From Clostridium sp. CAG:451 (GTDB lineage Bacteria; Bacillota_I; Bacilli_A; RF39; UBA660), in assembly GCA_000438295.1 (NCBI GenBank), contig FR901050.1:1-47349 (forward strand): a DNA stretch of 47,349 bases, written 5' to 3'. Positions 23,430-30,936 of this stretch are shown in pieces; position 1 is the first letter of the stretch; each line of letters opens with the position of its first letter. A model generated the notes under the pieces. The model worked only from the letters and a program-made list of their open reading frames with translations. It was not told the DNA's origin and did not search any database. Made by a program: the position numbers and the translations under genes.

Positions 23430-24686
23430 ATGAATGAAATAAAATGTCCTAATTGTGGAACAGTTTTTAAAATTGATGAGAAACAATATGACTCTATCGT
23501 AAAACAAGTAAGAGATAGTGAATTTAAAAATGAGATAGCAACAAGACAAGAACAATATGAAAAAGATAAGAACCAAGCAATAAAGCTAGCTGAGAATGAA
23601 CTTGAAAAGAAATTAAGTACGATGCTAAAAGAAAAAGATTTAGAGATAACAAAACTAAATGAAGAATTAAAGAGTAAAAAACAACTAGAAGATAGTTTGG
23701 TTGAAAATACTAAGATAAAAACAGCTAATGAATATAAAGAAGAAATAGCAAAGCTAAATATTAAAATTAAAGAACTAGAAAACGAAAAAGATAAGAATAT
23801 TTCTAGTTTGAAAAGTCAGTTAGAATTAGATAGTAAAGAGTATGCCTTAAAAGAAAAAAATATCAAAGATGTGTATGAAAATAAACTAAAAGATAAAGAT
23901 GAAATGATTGCTTATTATAAAGATATGAAAGCAAGACAATCAACTAAGATGATAGGAGAAAGTCTAGAAGTACATTGTAATAATGAGTTTAATACCTTAA
24001 GACCATTATTTCCTAATGCTTACTTTGAAAAAGATAATGATGCAAGAACAGGTTCTAAAGGTGACTTTATCTTTAGAGACTATGATGATGAGAAAACAGA
24101 GATTGTATCTATTATGTTTGAGATGAAAAATGAAGCAGATATGACAGCTACTAAGCATAAAAATGAAGACTTCTTTAAAGAACTTGATAAAGATAGAAAA
24201 GAGAAAAAATGTGAATACGCTGTACTTGTATCATTACTTGAAATTGATAATGATTATTATAATACGGGAATAGTAGATGTTTCTTATCGTTATCCTAAGA
24301 TGTATGTTATTAGACCACAGTTTTTTATTCCTTTAATAACCTTAATTAGAGGAGCTGCACTTAATGCTTTAGAATATAAAAAAGAAATGCTTGTTCTACA
24401 AAATCAAAATATTGATATATCTCACTTTGAAGAGAATATGAATGCCTTTAAGAGTGGTTTTGCTAAAAACTATCGCATAGCATCCGAAAAGTTTAGTAAA
24501 GCAATAGAAGAAATAGATAAAACAATTGACCATTTACAAAAGACAAAAGATGCCCTAATCTCTAGTGATAGAAACTTAAGACTTGCTAATAATAAAGCAG
24601 AAGAATTAACTATAAAAAGATTAACAAGAAATAGTGAAACAATGGCTAAACTATTTGCAGAAGAACAGAATAAAAAAGATGAATAA
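23430..24686 (+). CDS. DUF2130 protein, zinc-ribbon plus coiled coil plus nuclease-like domain
   Basis: The 418-residue protein starts with a ribbon motif IKCPNCGTVFKID, followed by a coiled coil (about residues 30-165), then the DUF2130 domain: RQSTKMIGESLEVHCNNEF, RTGSKGDFIFRD and IVSIMFEMKNEAD, then DRKEKKCEYAVLVS and YPKMYVIRPQFFIPLI, and a helical C-terminal tail. The acid in KGDFIF and the following ExK (FEMKNE) fit a PD-(D/E)xK nuclease core, the arrangement proposed for RmuC-related families. Function is unknown; a role in DNA processing is inference. AAAGGTG precedes ATG 23430. Confidence 0.78.
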   Translation: MNEIKCPNCGTVFKIDEKQYDSIVKQVRDSEFKNEIATRQEQYEKDKNQAIKLAENELEKKLSTMLKEKDLEITKLNEELKSKKQLEDSLVENTKIKTANEYKEEIAKLNIKIKELENEKDKNISSLKSQLELDSKEYALKEKNIKDVYENKLKDKDEMIAYYKDMKARQSTKMIGESLEVHCNNEFNTLRPLFPNAYFEKDNDARTGSKGDFIFRDYDDEKTEIVSIMFEMKNEADMTATKHKNEDFFKELDKDRKEKKCEYAVLVSLLEIDNDYYNTGIVDVSYRYPKMYVIRPQFFIPLITLIRGAALNALEYKKEMLVLQNQNIDISHFEENMNAFKSGFAKNYRIASEKFSKAIEEIDKTIDHLQKTKDALISSDRNLRLANNKAEELTIKRLTRNSETMAKLFAEEQNKKDE

Positions 24687-24693
24687 AACAATG

Positions 24694-24722
24694 TTGACAG
24701 TGAAAATTAATCTCTTTATAAT
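24694..24722 (+). promoter_or_regulatory. Promoter of the cysteine desulfurase-ttcA unit
   Basis: TTGACA (24694-24699), 17-nt spacer, TATAAT (24717-24722): perfect consensus, about 30 nt before the coding start. Confidence 0.85.
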
Positions 24723-24752
24723 AAGATAGACTTTAAGGAAGGGATGGTATAC

Positions 24753-25883
24753 TTGATTTATTTAGATAATGTAGCAGCTAGTTTTGTAGAAGATGAAGTA
24801 TTAGATGTCTTTTATAATACAACTAAAAAGTATTATGCTAATCCAAATTCAATTCATAAACTAGGAAGAGAAGAAAATAAAATGATAAGTGATAGTACTT
24901 TAAGAATTGCTAATATGCTTAAAGTGTTAAAAGATGAGATTATTTATACCTCAGGTGCAACTGAATCTAATAACTTAGCAATTAAAGGACTATGTCTTAG
25001 TTATAAAAACTATGGTAAACATATCTTGATTAGTAGCTTAGAACATAATTCTATTACTAGCTCAGTAGTTAGTTTAGAGCGTCTTGGTTTTGAAGTTGAA
25101 GTTATTCCTGTAACTGATAAAGGTATAGTAGATATAGAATCTTTAAAGAACATGTTAAGAGATGATACTATTTTAGTAAGTGTTACCTCAGTAGATAGTG
25201 AACTAGCTCTTAGACAGCCAATAGAAGAAATAGTATCTATTTTAAAAGACTATCCTAACTGTCACTTTCATACTGATGCTACTCAGTCTATTGGAAAGGT
25301 AACAATTGATTATAGTAATGTAGACCTTATCACTATAAATCCTCATAAGTTTCATGGCTTAGATAACTTTGGTATCTTAGTAAAAAAGAAAAATGTTAGA
25401 CTAACTCCATTAATAGAAGGAGGTAAATCTACAACCATTTATCGGGCTGGAACCCCATCACTTGCCAATGTCTTAGCCTTAGAAAAAGCTTTAGAACTAG
25501 CACTTACTAATCAGGAAGCAAGATATAACTATCTAAAAGAATTAGGTGATATGATTAAATCACATCTAAGTGAATATAAAAACGTTTCTATCAACAGTAG
25601 AGAAAACTCATTACCATCTATCATAAACTTTAGTCTTATAGGAGAAAAATCTCTTACTATTTTAGATAAGTTTGAAGAGCATAATATCATTCTTTCTGCT
25701 AAAACTTCATGTTGTCCCATCACAACCCCGTCTAAACTAGTATATGCCTTAACTAAAGATAAACAAAAAGCATCATCATCAATTAGAGTAAGTTTATCAT
25801 ATAAGACTACTAAAGAAGAAGTAGAAGAGTTTATGAAAGTATTTGATTTAATATATAAGGAGATTTATCATGGAGAAGTATAA
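24753..25883 (+). CDS. Cysteine desulfurase (NifS/IscS family)
   Basis: PLP enzyme that takes sulfur from cysteine for Fe-S clusters or tRNA thiolation. Motifs: MIYLDNVAASF start, SGATESNNLAIKG, HTDATQSIGK, the PLP lysine in NPHKFHG (about Lys199), and the active cysteine in SAKTSCCP (Cys320/321). From TTG 24753 the protein is 376 residues with the canonical MIYLDN start, and AAGGAAGGG lies 9 nt upstream; ATG 24744 directly abuts that ribosome site. Its end overlaps the TtcA-like gene by 14 nt, so the sulfur is probably passed to that enzyme. Confidence 0.9.
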   Translation: MIYLDNVAASFVEDEVLDVFYNTTKKYYANPNSIHKLGREENKMISDSTLRIANMLKVLKDEIIYTSGATESNNLAIKGLCLSYKNYGKHILISSLEHNSITSSVVSLERLGFEVEVIPVTDKGIVDIESLKNMLRDDTILVSVTSVDSELALRQPIEEIVSILKDYPNCHFHTDATQSIGKVTIDYSNVDLITINPHKFHGLDNFGILVKKKNVRLTPLIEGGKSTTIYRAGTPSLANVLALEKALELALTNQEARYNYLKELGDMIKSHLSEYKNVSINSRENSLPSIINFSLIGEKSLTILDKFEEHNIILSAKTSCCPITTPSKLVYALTKDKQKASSSIRVSLSYKTTKEEVEEFMKVFDLIYKEIYHGEV

Positions 25884-26709
25884 AGAAATAGAGAGAAGTA
25901 TTATAAAGAAATATCGTAAAGATATATTTTCTAAATTTATAAAAGCAGTTAGTGAATATGAGTTAATCAAAGAAAATGATAATGTAATGGTTTGTATATC
26001 AGGTGGAAAAGATTCATTCTTACTAGCTAAATGTATACAAGAATTAATTCGTCATGGCAAAGTTAAGTTTACCGCTAGATATGTAGTAATGGATCCAGGG
26101 TATAACGAGTATAATCGAGCTATGATAGAAGATAATGCTAAAATACTAAATATTCCTATTGAGATATTTGAAAGTGATATCTTTGATGTAGTAAGTCAAA
26201 TAGATTCTAGTCCTTGTTATATGTGTGCTAGAATGCGAAGAGGTTTCTTATATAGTAAAGCAAAAGAGCTAGGATGTAATAAAATAGCATTAGGTCATCA
26301 CTTTGATGATGTAATTGAAACAACACTTTTGTCAATGCTATATGGTTCGGAAATAAAGACTATGATGCCTAAACTTCATAGTGATAACTTTGAAGGTATT
26401 GAACTAATTAGACCATTATATCTAGTAAAAGAAGAATCAATTATCTCTTGGCGTAATAACAATGAATTAACATTTATTAATTGTGCTTGCCGTTTTACAG
26501 AAGGATGCTCCTTAATAAATGATGGAACTAGTAAACGAAAAGAGATGAAGGAACTAATTAAGAATCTAAGAAAGATTAATAAAAATGCTGATTATAACAT
26601 CTTCAAGAGCTTAGATAATGTAAATTTAGATTGTGTTTTAGGAACTAAAACTAATGGGGTATATAAAAGTTTTTTAGAAGATTATGATAAGAAAGATAAA
26701 AATAAATAA
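25870..26709 (+). CDS. TtcA-family tRNA 2-thiocytidine synthetase-like protein
   Basis: ATP-pyrophosphatase of the TtcA/TtuA group that thiolates tRNA bases using an Fe-S cluster. The PP-loop is MVCISGGKDSFLLA (about residues 39-52). A CxxC pair lies in SSPCYMCARMRRG (about 114-126), LGHHFDDVIET follows, and a later NCACRF gives further cysteines. The 279-residue length fits. GGAG in the end of the desulfurase gene serves as its ribosome site, and a 14-nt overlap couples the two. B. subtilis-type Bacilli usually lack a clear TtcA, so the exact target base is uncertain. Confidence 0.82.
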   Translation: MEKYKEIERSIIKKYRKDIFSKFIKAVSEYELIKENDNVMVCISGGKDSFLLAKCIQELIRHGKVKFTARYVVMDPGYNEYNRAMIEDNAKILNIPIEIFESDIFDVVSQIDSSPCYMCARMRRGFLYSKAKELGCNKIALGHHFDDVIETTLLSMLYGSEIKTMMPKLHSDNFEGIELIRPLYLVKEESIISWRNNNELTFINCACRFTEGCSLINDGTSKRKEMKELIKNLRKINKNADYNIFKSLDNVNLDCVLGTKTNGVYKSFLEDYDKKDKNK

Positions 26710-26911
26710 ATCTTTCTTTTTTAATGTTTATAAAGGTACTATTAATAGTAATAATAAAGCTAAATCTATAAAATTAGTACTAGATAAAACTTCTAGGATT
26801 AAATTAACAGGAGATAGTTATGTCTCAAGTTTAGATGATAGTGATACATCTTATAGTAATATAGATTTTAATGATTATAAACTATATGTAAATGGAAAAG
26901 CAATTAATTAA
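26684..26911 (+). pseudogene. C-terminal fragment of a beta-helix carbohydrate-binding (Cthe_2159-type) protein
   Basis: The reading frame gives the ending YKGTINSNNKAKSIKLVL, SRIKLTGDSYVSSLDDSD and DFNDYKLYVNGKAIN. This is the usual C-terminus of large extracellular or lipoprotein Cthe_2159-type beta-helix proteins (LTGDSYVxSLxDxDxxYSNIxFNGYxLYVNGKAI). The rest of the gene, including signal and main domain, is missing. There is no ribosome site, and the first codons lie inside the TtcA-like gene in another frame. It is therefore most likely a 3' remnant left by deletion. Recognition is from memory of the family ending. Confidence 0.6.
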
Positions 26912-26990
26912 GTTCTTACTTTTTCTTTTTAGGTAAGATTTAAGTAAGTTGATTTTGTTTAGTTACTTAATGTATATTAAATAAAAATAA

Positions 26991-27032
26991 TTAGCACTCT
27001 ATATTGACAATTGCTAATTCTAGTGATATTCT
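26991..27032 (+). promoter_or_regulatory. htpG promoter with CIRCE-like element
   Basis: TTAGCACTC (26991-26999), 9-nt spacer, AATTGCTAA (27009-27017), matching CIRCE (TTAGCACTC-N9-GAGTGCTAA) in 16 of 18 bases. The -35 TTGACA (27004-27009) lies in the CIRCE spacer; -10 TATTCT is at 27027-27032, 17 nt away. HrcA binding here would cover the promoter. Confidence 0.8.
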
Positions 27033-27071
27033 ACTAATTGTTAGGAAGAACTAACAAGGAGGACGTTATAT

Positions 27072-28946
27072 ATGAAAAAACAATTTAAAGCAGAATCAAA
27101 AAAACTATTAGATATGATGATTCATTCCATCTATACAAATCAAGAAATATTTTTAAGAGAGTTAATCTCTAATGCTAGTGATGCACTTGATAAATTATAT
27201 TATAAGTCACTAACAGATACAAAAATTAAAATAAAGAAAGAAGACTTAGAGATTAGATTAATACCAGATAAAGAAAATAGAACTTTAACTATTAAAGATA
27301 ATGGTATAGGTATGACTTGTGAAGAATTAGAAAATAACTTAGGTACAATTGCTAAGAGTGGTTCTGAACTATTCAAGGAAAATATGAAAGATGAGAAAAA
27401 CTTATCAATAATTGGACAGTTCGGAGTAGGATTTTATTCTGCCTTTATGGTAAGTGATAAAGTAGTAGTAAATAGTAAACCATTAGATAGTGAGGCTAAT
27501 ACTTGGGAAAGTGAAGGAGCTAGTGGTTATACTATTAGCAAGTCAGATAAAAAAGATACTGGTACTGAGATTACTTTATACTTAAAAGAAGATACAGAAG
27601 ATAATAAGTATAGTGATTTCTTAGAAACATATACACTTGAAAGATTAATTAAAAAGTATTCTGACTATATACCATACCCAGTTAAGATGATGGTAGAAGA
27701 AACTAAGAAAGACAAAGACGATAAAGAAGAGACAGTAAGTACTGATAAGACATTAAACAGTATGACACCTATTTGGAAAAAGCCAAAGAGTGAAGTAACT
27801 GATGAAGATTATCAAGATTTTTATACTGATAAATTCTATGATTATGAAAAACCATTAAAAGTAATTCGTAGTGAGGTAGAAGGAAGAACTAGTTATCAAA
27901 CTTTATTATTTATACCTTCTCATGCTCCATATAATTACTATTCAAAAGACTATGAAAAAGGACTACAACTATATTCTAAAGGGGTTCTAATCATGGATAA
28001 GTGTAGTGACTTATTACCAGACTATTTTAGTTTCGTTAAAGGATTAGTGGATAGTGAAGATATATCACTAAATATCTCAAGAGAAACTTTGCAAGAAAAC
28101 TATCAAATTCAAGCTATTGAAAAGAGCCTAGAGTCAAAAATCAAAAAAGAATTAGAGACTATGCTTACAAAAGATAGAGAAAACTATGAGAAATTCTATA
28201 AAGACTTTGGTATGCAATTAAAGTATGGAATTTATTCTACTTATGGTATGAAAAAAGATTTACTACAAGACTTATTACTATTTAATTCATCAAATGATAA
28301 GAAATATACAACCTTAAAAGAATATGTTAGTAGAATGAAAAGTGATCAGAAAAACATTTATTATGCTTGCTCTGAAAGTCTAGAAAAATGTGAGATGCTT
28401 CCACAAGTAGATGCTGTTAAAGAAAAAGGTTATGAAGTATTATACTTAACCGAATACTTAGATGAGTTTACTATTAAAACATTAAGTATGTATGCAGATA
28501 AAGCTTTTATGAATGTAGCAGATGAAAAACTAGATCTTTCTACTGAAGAAGAGAAGAAGGAACTAGAAGAAGCTAATACTTCTTATAAAGATATGTTAGG
28601 AAAGATGAAAGAGACTCTAACAAATTCTGTAGTAGATGTAACTTTTACTAATCATTTAAAAAATCACCCAGTATGTTTAAAGACTAAAGGTGAAGTATCA
28701 ACAGAGATGGAGAAAGTCTTACAATCTATGCCAAATAATCAAAATGTTAAAGCAGAAACAGTAATGGAAATTAATATGAATCATCCAATTACTAAGAAAA
28801 TGGAAGAGTTATATAACAATAAAGACTTTGATACTTTAGATAAATATAGTAAAGTACTATATCAAGAAGCAAGACTAATTGAAGGTCTATCAGTAGATAA
28901 TCCTACTGAGTTAAGCAATCTAATTTGTGACTTATTAGCAAAGTAA
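27072..28946 (+). CDS. htpG: Chaperone HtpG (Hsp90)
   Basis: ATP-dependent Hsp90-type chaperone of the cytoplasm. The N-terminal GHKL ATPase has RELISNASDALDKL, DNGIGMT, GTIAKSGS and GQFGVGFYSAFM (residues about 28-120). The middle domain contains LLFIPSHAPY, YSKGVLIMDKC and ISLNISRETLQ, and the C-terminal dimerisation part ends DLLAK. The 624 residues are a full bacterial HtpG. AGGAGG lies 8 nt before the ATG. Control is likely by HrcA through the CIRCE-like element upstream, which differs from B. subtilis, where htpG is not a CIRCE gene. Confidence 0.95.
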   Translation: MKKQFKAESKKLLDMMIHSIYTNQEIFLRELISNASDALDKLYYKSLTDTKIKIKKEDLEIRLIPDKENRTLTIKDNGIGMTCEELENNLGTIAKSGSELFKENMKDEKNLSIIGQFGVGFYSAFMVSDKVVVNSKPLDSEANTWESEGASGYTISKSDKKDTGTEITLYLKEDTEDNKYSDFLETYTLERLIKKYSDYIPYPVKMMVEETKKDKDDKEETVSTDKTLNSMTPIWKKPKSEVTDEDYQDFYTDKFYDYEKPLKVIRSEVEGRTSYQTLLFIPSHAPYNYYSKDYEKGLQLYSKGVLIMDKCSDLLPDYFSFVKGLVDSEDISLNISRETLQENYQIQAIEKSLESKIKKELETMLTKDRENYEKFYKDFGMQLKYGIYSTYGMKKDLLQDLLLFNSSNDKKYTTLKEYVSRMKSDQKNIYYACSESLEKCEMLPQVDAVKEKGYEVLYLTEYLDEFTIKTLSMYADKAFMNVADEKLDLSTEEEKKELEEANTSYKDMLGKMKETLTNSVVDVTFTNHLKNHPVCLKTKGEVSTEMEKVLQSMPNNQNVKAETVMEINMNHPITKKMEELYNNKDFDTLDKYSKVLYQEARLIEGLSVDNPTELSNLICDLLAK

Positions 28947-28970
28947 GGGAAAATTTCTCTTACTTTTCTT
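28940..28970 (+). terminator. Terminator after htpG
   Basis: AAAGTAAG (28940-28947) pairs with CTTACTTT (28959-28966), then a T-rich tail; overlaps the stop codon. Confidence 0.7.
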
Positions 28971-29029
28971 CATATTTCGACAAAATTCGACAAATAAAAT
29001 ACATATAATTATAGCGAAGGAGGCGAAAT

Positions 29030-30286
29030 ATGTCATATCTTGAAATTATTTTAAACAATTGTATCTATCTTTTATGTCCTATTTCCCTATATCTTATCTA
29101 TATAACATATCGTAAGAATATCCAGCAGGAAGAGAATACTTTAGCTTTTGAAATGGCTCTTACTTCATCCCTATATTTTATCCTTCGTTATGGACTACCT
29201 TTACATCATAATTATCCAACGATGCTCTTTGATATTCCTTTATTACTAGCATTTTCTAAAAAGAAAACAGAGCTTAGTATCTTTATATCAGTTGTTCTAA
29301 TCTATTATCAAACATTATTTTTGCATATGGCACCTGGATTATTAATTATAGAATATATTATTTATTTTATTGGATATCTTTGTCTTACTAAAAGTAAATT
29401 TTCTCTTGTTAATCTAATTCATGGCTTTATTATTATTAATAGTTTCTTTCTAGCAATAAAAGTTTTTTGGTTTATTGCTCCAAATAGAAGCTATTATGAT
29501 AATATTACTTATCTAATATTCCTTATATTGGTTATTTATGTGACAAGTTTTATTATTCTTTACTTTTTAAATAAAGGTGAAAAAATTGTCGATTTTAATA
29601 ATAGTCTTTATGCAATAGAAAAAGAAAAAGAGTTAAGAGCATCATTATTTAAAGTAACACATGAGATTAAAAATCCAATTGCTGTATGTAAAGGTTACCT
29701 TGATATGTTAGATCCAAATGATCAAAAGAAATGTATTAAGTATATTCCTATTATTAAAGGGGAAATTAATAGAACACTAGTCTTGATGGATGATTTTCTA
29801 GATTATACCAAGATTAAAATAGAAAAAGAAGAACTTGATTTAGTAATGCTTCTAGAAGAATTAGATTCTGCCTTAAAACCATTATTTCATGAGAGAAAGA
29901 TAGCAACTAATTATAATATACCTTATGAAGAACTTTATATGGAAGCAGATTATAGCCGCTTAAAACAAGTCCTTATAAATATATTTAAAAATGCTGTTGA
30001 AGCGAAAGATAGTAGTAAAGAAAAAAGTATAATTGAAGTTGTTGTAAAAGACTTAGGAAAAGATGTATCTATCAAAATAAAAGATAATGGTATAGGTATG
30101 ACTAAAGAAGAACTAGATAAAGTTGGACAAATGTTTTTTACAACAAAGAAGAAAGGAACAGGTCTTGGTACTTGTCTATCAAAAGAGATAATTAAATTAC
30201 ATGATGGTAATATTACTTATAGCTCTAAGAAAAATGAATGGACTGAGGTAAATATTACTTTACCAAAAGGAGAAGTTATGTCATAA
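29030..30286 (+). CDS. Orphan membrane histidine kinase (KinB-like)
   Basis: Sensor kinase with an N-terminal membrane domain of about five or six segments (residues 5-180), then HisKA with the phospho-His in FKVTHEIKNPIAVCKGYL (about His213), N box INIFKNAVEA, G1 DNGIGMT, F-like MFFTTKKKGTGLG and G2. No response regulator is adjacent. In spore formers, membrane kinases of this layout without a partner (KinB-type) often feed the Spo0A phosphorelay. With many sporulation genes in the window this is a reasonable guess, not shown. AAGGAGGC precedes the ATG; yqeK follows after 16 nt. Confidence 0.82.
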   Translation: MSYLEIILNNCIYLLCPISLYLIYITYRKNIQQEENTLAFEMALTSSLYFILRYGLPLHHNYPTMLFDIPLLLAFSKKKTELSIFISVVLIYYQTLFLHMAPGLLIIEYIIYFIGYLCLTKSKFSLVNLIHGFIIINSFFLAIKVFWFIAPNRSYYDNITYLIFLILVIYVTSFIILYFLNKGEKIVDFNNSLYAIEKEKELRASLFKVTHEIKNPIAVCKGYLDMLDPNDQKKCIKYIPIIKGEINRTLVLMDDFLDYTKIKIEKEELDLVMLLEELDSALKPLFHERKIATNYNIPYEELYMEADYSRLKQVLINIFKNAVEAKDSSKEKSIIEVVVKDLGKDVSIKIKDNGIGMTKEELDKVGQMFFTTKKKGTGLGTCLSKEIIKLHDGNITYSSKKNEWTEVNITLPKGEVMS

Positions 30287-30302
30287 TAATAAGGGTGTTA
30301 TT

Positions 30303-30863
30303 ATGGTAGAAGAAATTAAAAAAGATTTAGAATCATTACTTAGCGAATATCGTTACAATCACTGTTTAAGAGTAGGGGAAACTGCTGCATCTTTGGCTAA
30401 ACATTATAGCCTCAATGCAGGAGATGCCTATCTTGCTGGACTTACACATGATATAGCAAAAGAATTCACTATGGAAGAGAATGAACAGTTTATAAAAGAA
30501 CATAACTTAGATGAGAATCTATTAGATTCTAAGAATAAAAAATTTATTCATGGTATAGTAGGTGCAGTTTTGGTTAGAGAAAAATATCATTTTAATAAAG
30601 ATATGGTTAATGCTATTTACTATCATACAACAGGTAGACCTAATATGAGTGACTTAGAAAAAATTGTCTATTTAGCAGATAAGATAGAACCAGGAAAGAA
30701 CTATCAAGGTATTGAAGAAGAAAGACGCCTTGCTTATCAAGATTTAGATAAAGCAGTTATATTGTGCTTAGAAACTAAAATTAAAAAACTAACTAGTGAA
30801 GGAAAGCCTATTCATCAAGATACTATTAAAACCTTGAATTATTTCAAAGAAAAATCAATTTAA
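30303..30863 (+). CDS. yqeK: YqeK family HD-domain hydrolase (diadenosine tetraphosphatase)
   Basis: HD-domain metal hydrolase; characterised YqeK proteins cleave Ap4A symmetrically to ADP. Metal ligands: YNHCLRVGETAASLAKH near residue 20, AGLTHDIAKEF (the HD pair, about residues 48-58), FIHGIVGAVLV, and AIYYHTTGRPNM followed by VYLADKIEPG. The 186-residue length is typical. In many Bacillota yqeK sits with nadD and rsfS; here it follows the kinase by 16 nt, so the usual neighbours are missing. A terminator overlaps its stop. Confidence 0.87.
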   Translation: MVEEIKKDLESLLSEYRYNHCLRVGETAASLAKHYSLNAGDAYLAGLTHDIAKEFTMEENEQFIKEHNLDENLLDSKNKKFIHGIVGAVLVREKYHFNKDMVNAIYYHTTGRPNMSDLEKIVYLADKIEPGKNYQGIEEERRLAYQDLDKAVILCLETKIKKLTSEGKPIHQDTIKTLNYFKEKSI

Positions 30864-30880
30864 TTTTGATTTTTTTCTTT
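30851..30880 (+). terminator. Terminator after yqeK
   Basis: AAAATCAA (30851-30858) pairs with TTGATTTT (30866-30873), then a T run; includes the stop codon. Confidence 0.8.
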
Positions 30881-30936
30881 CTTAATTAAAGTTTTATGGT
30901 ACAATTATTATAACAATAAGAGTAGAGGGTGATTAT

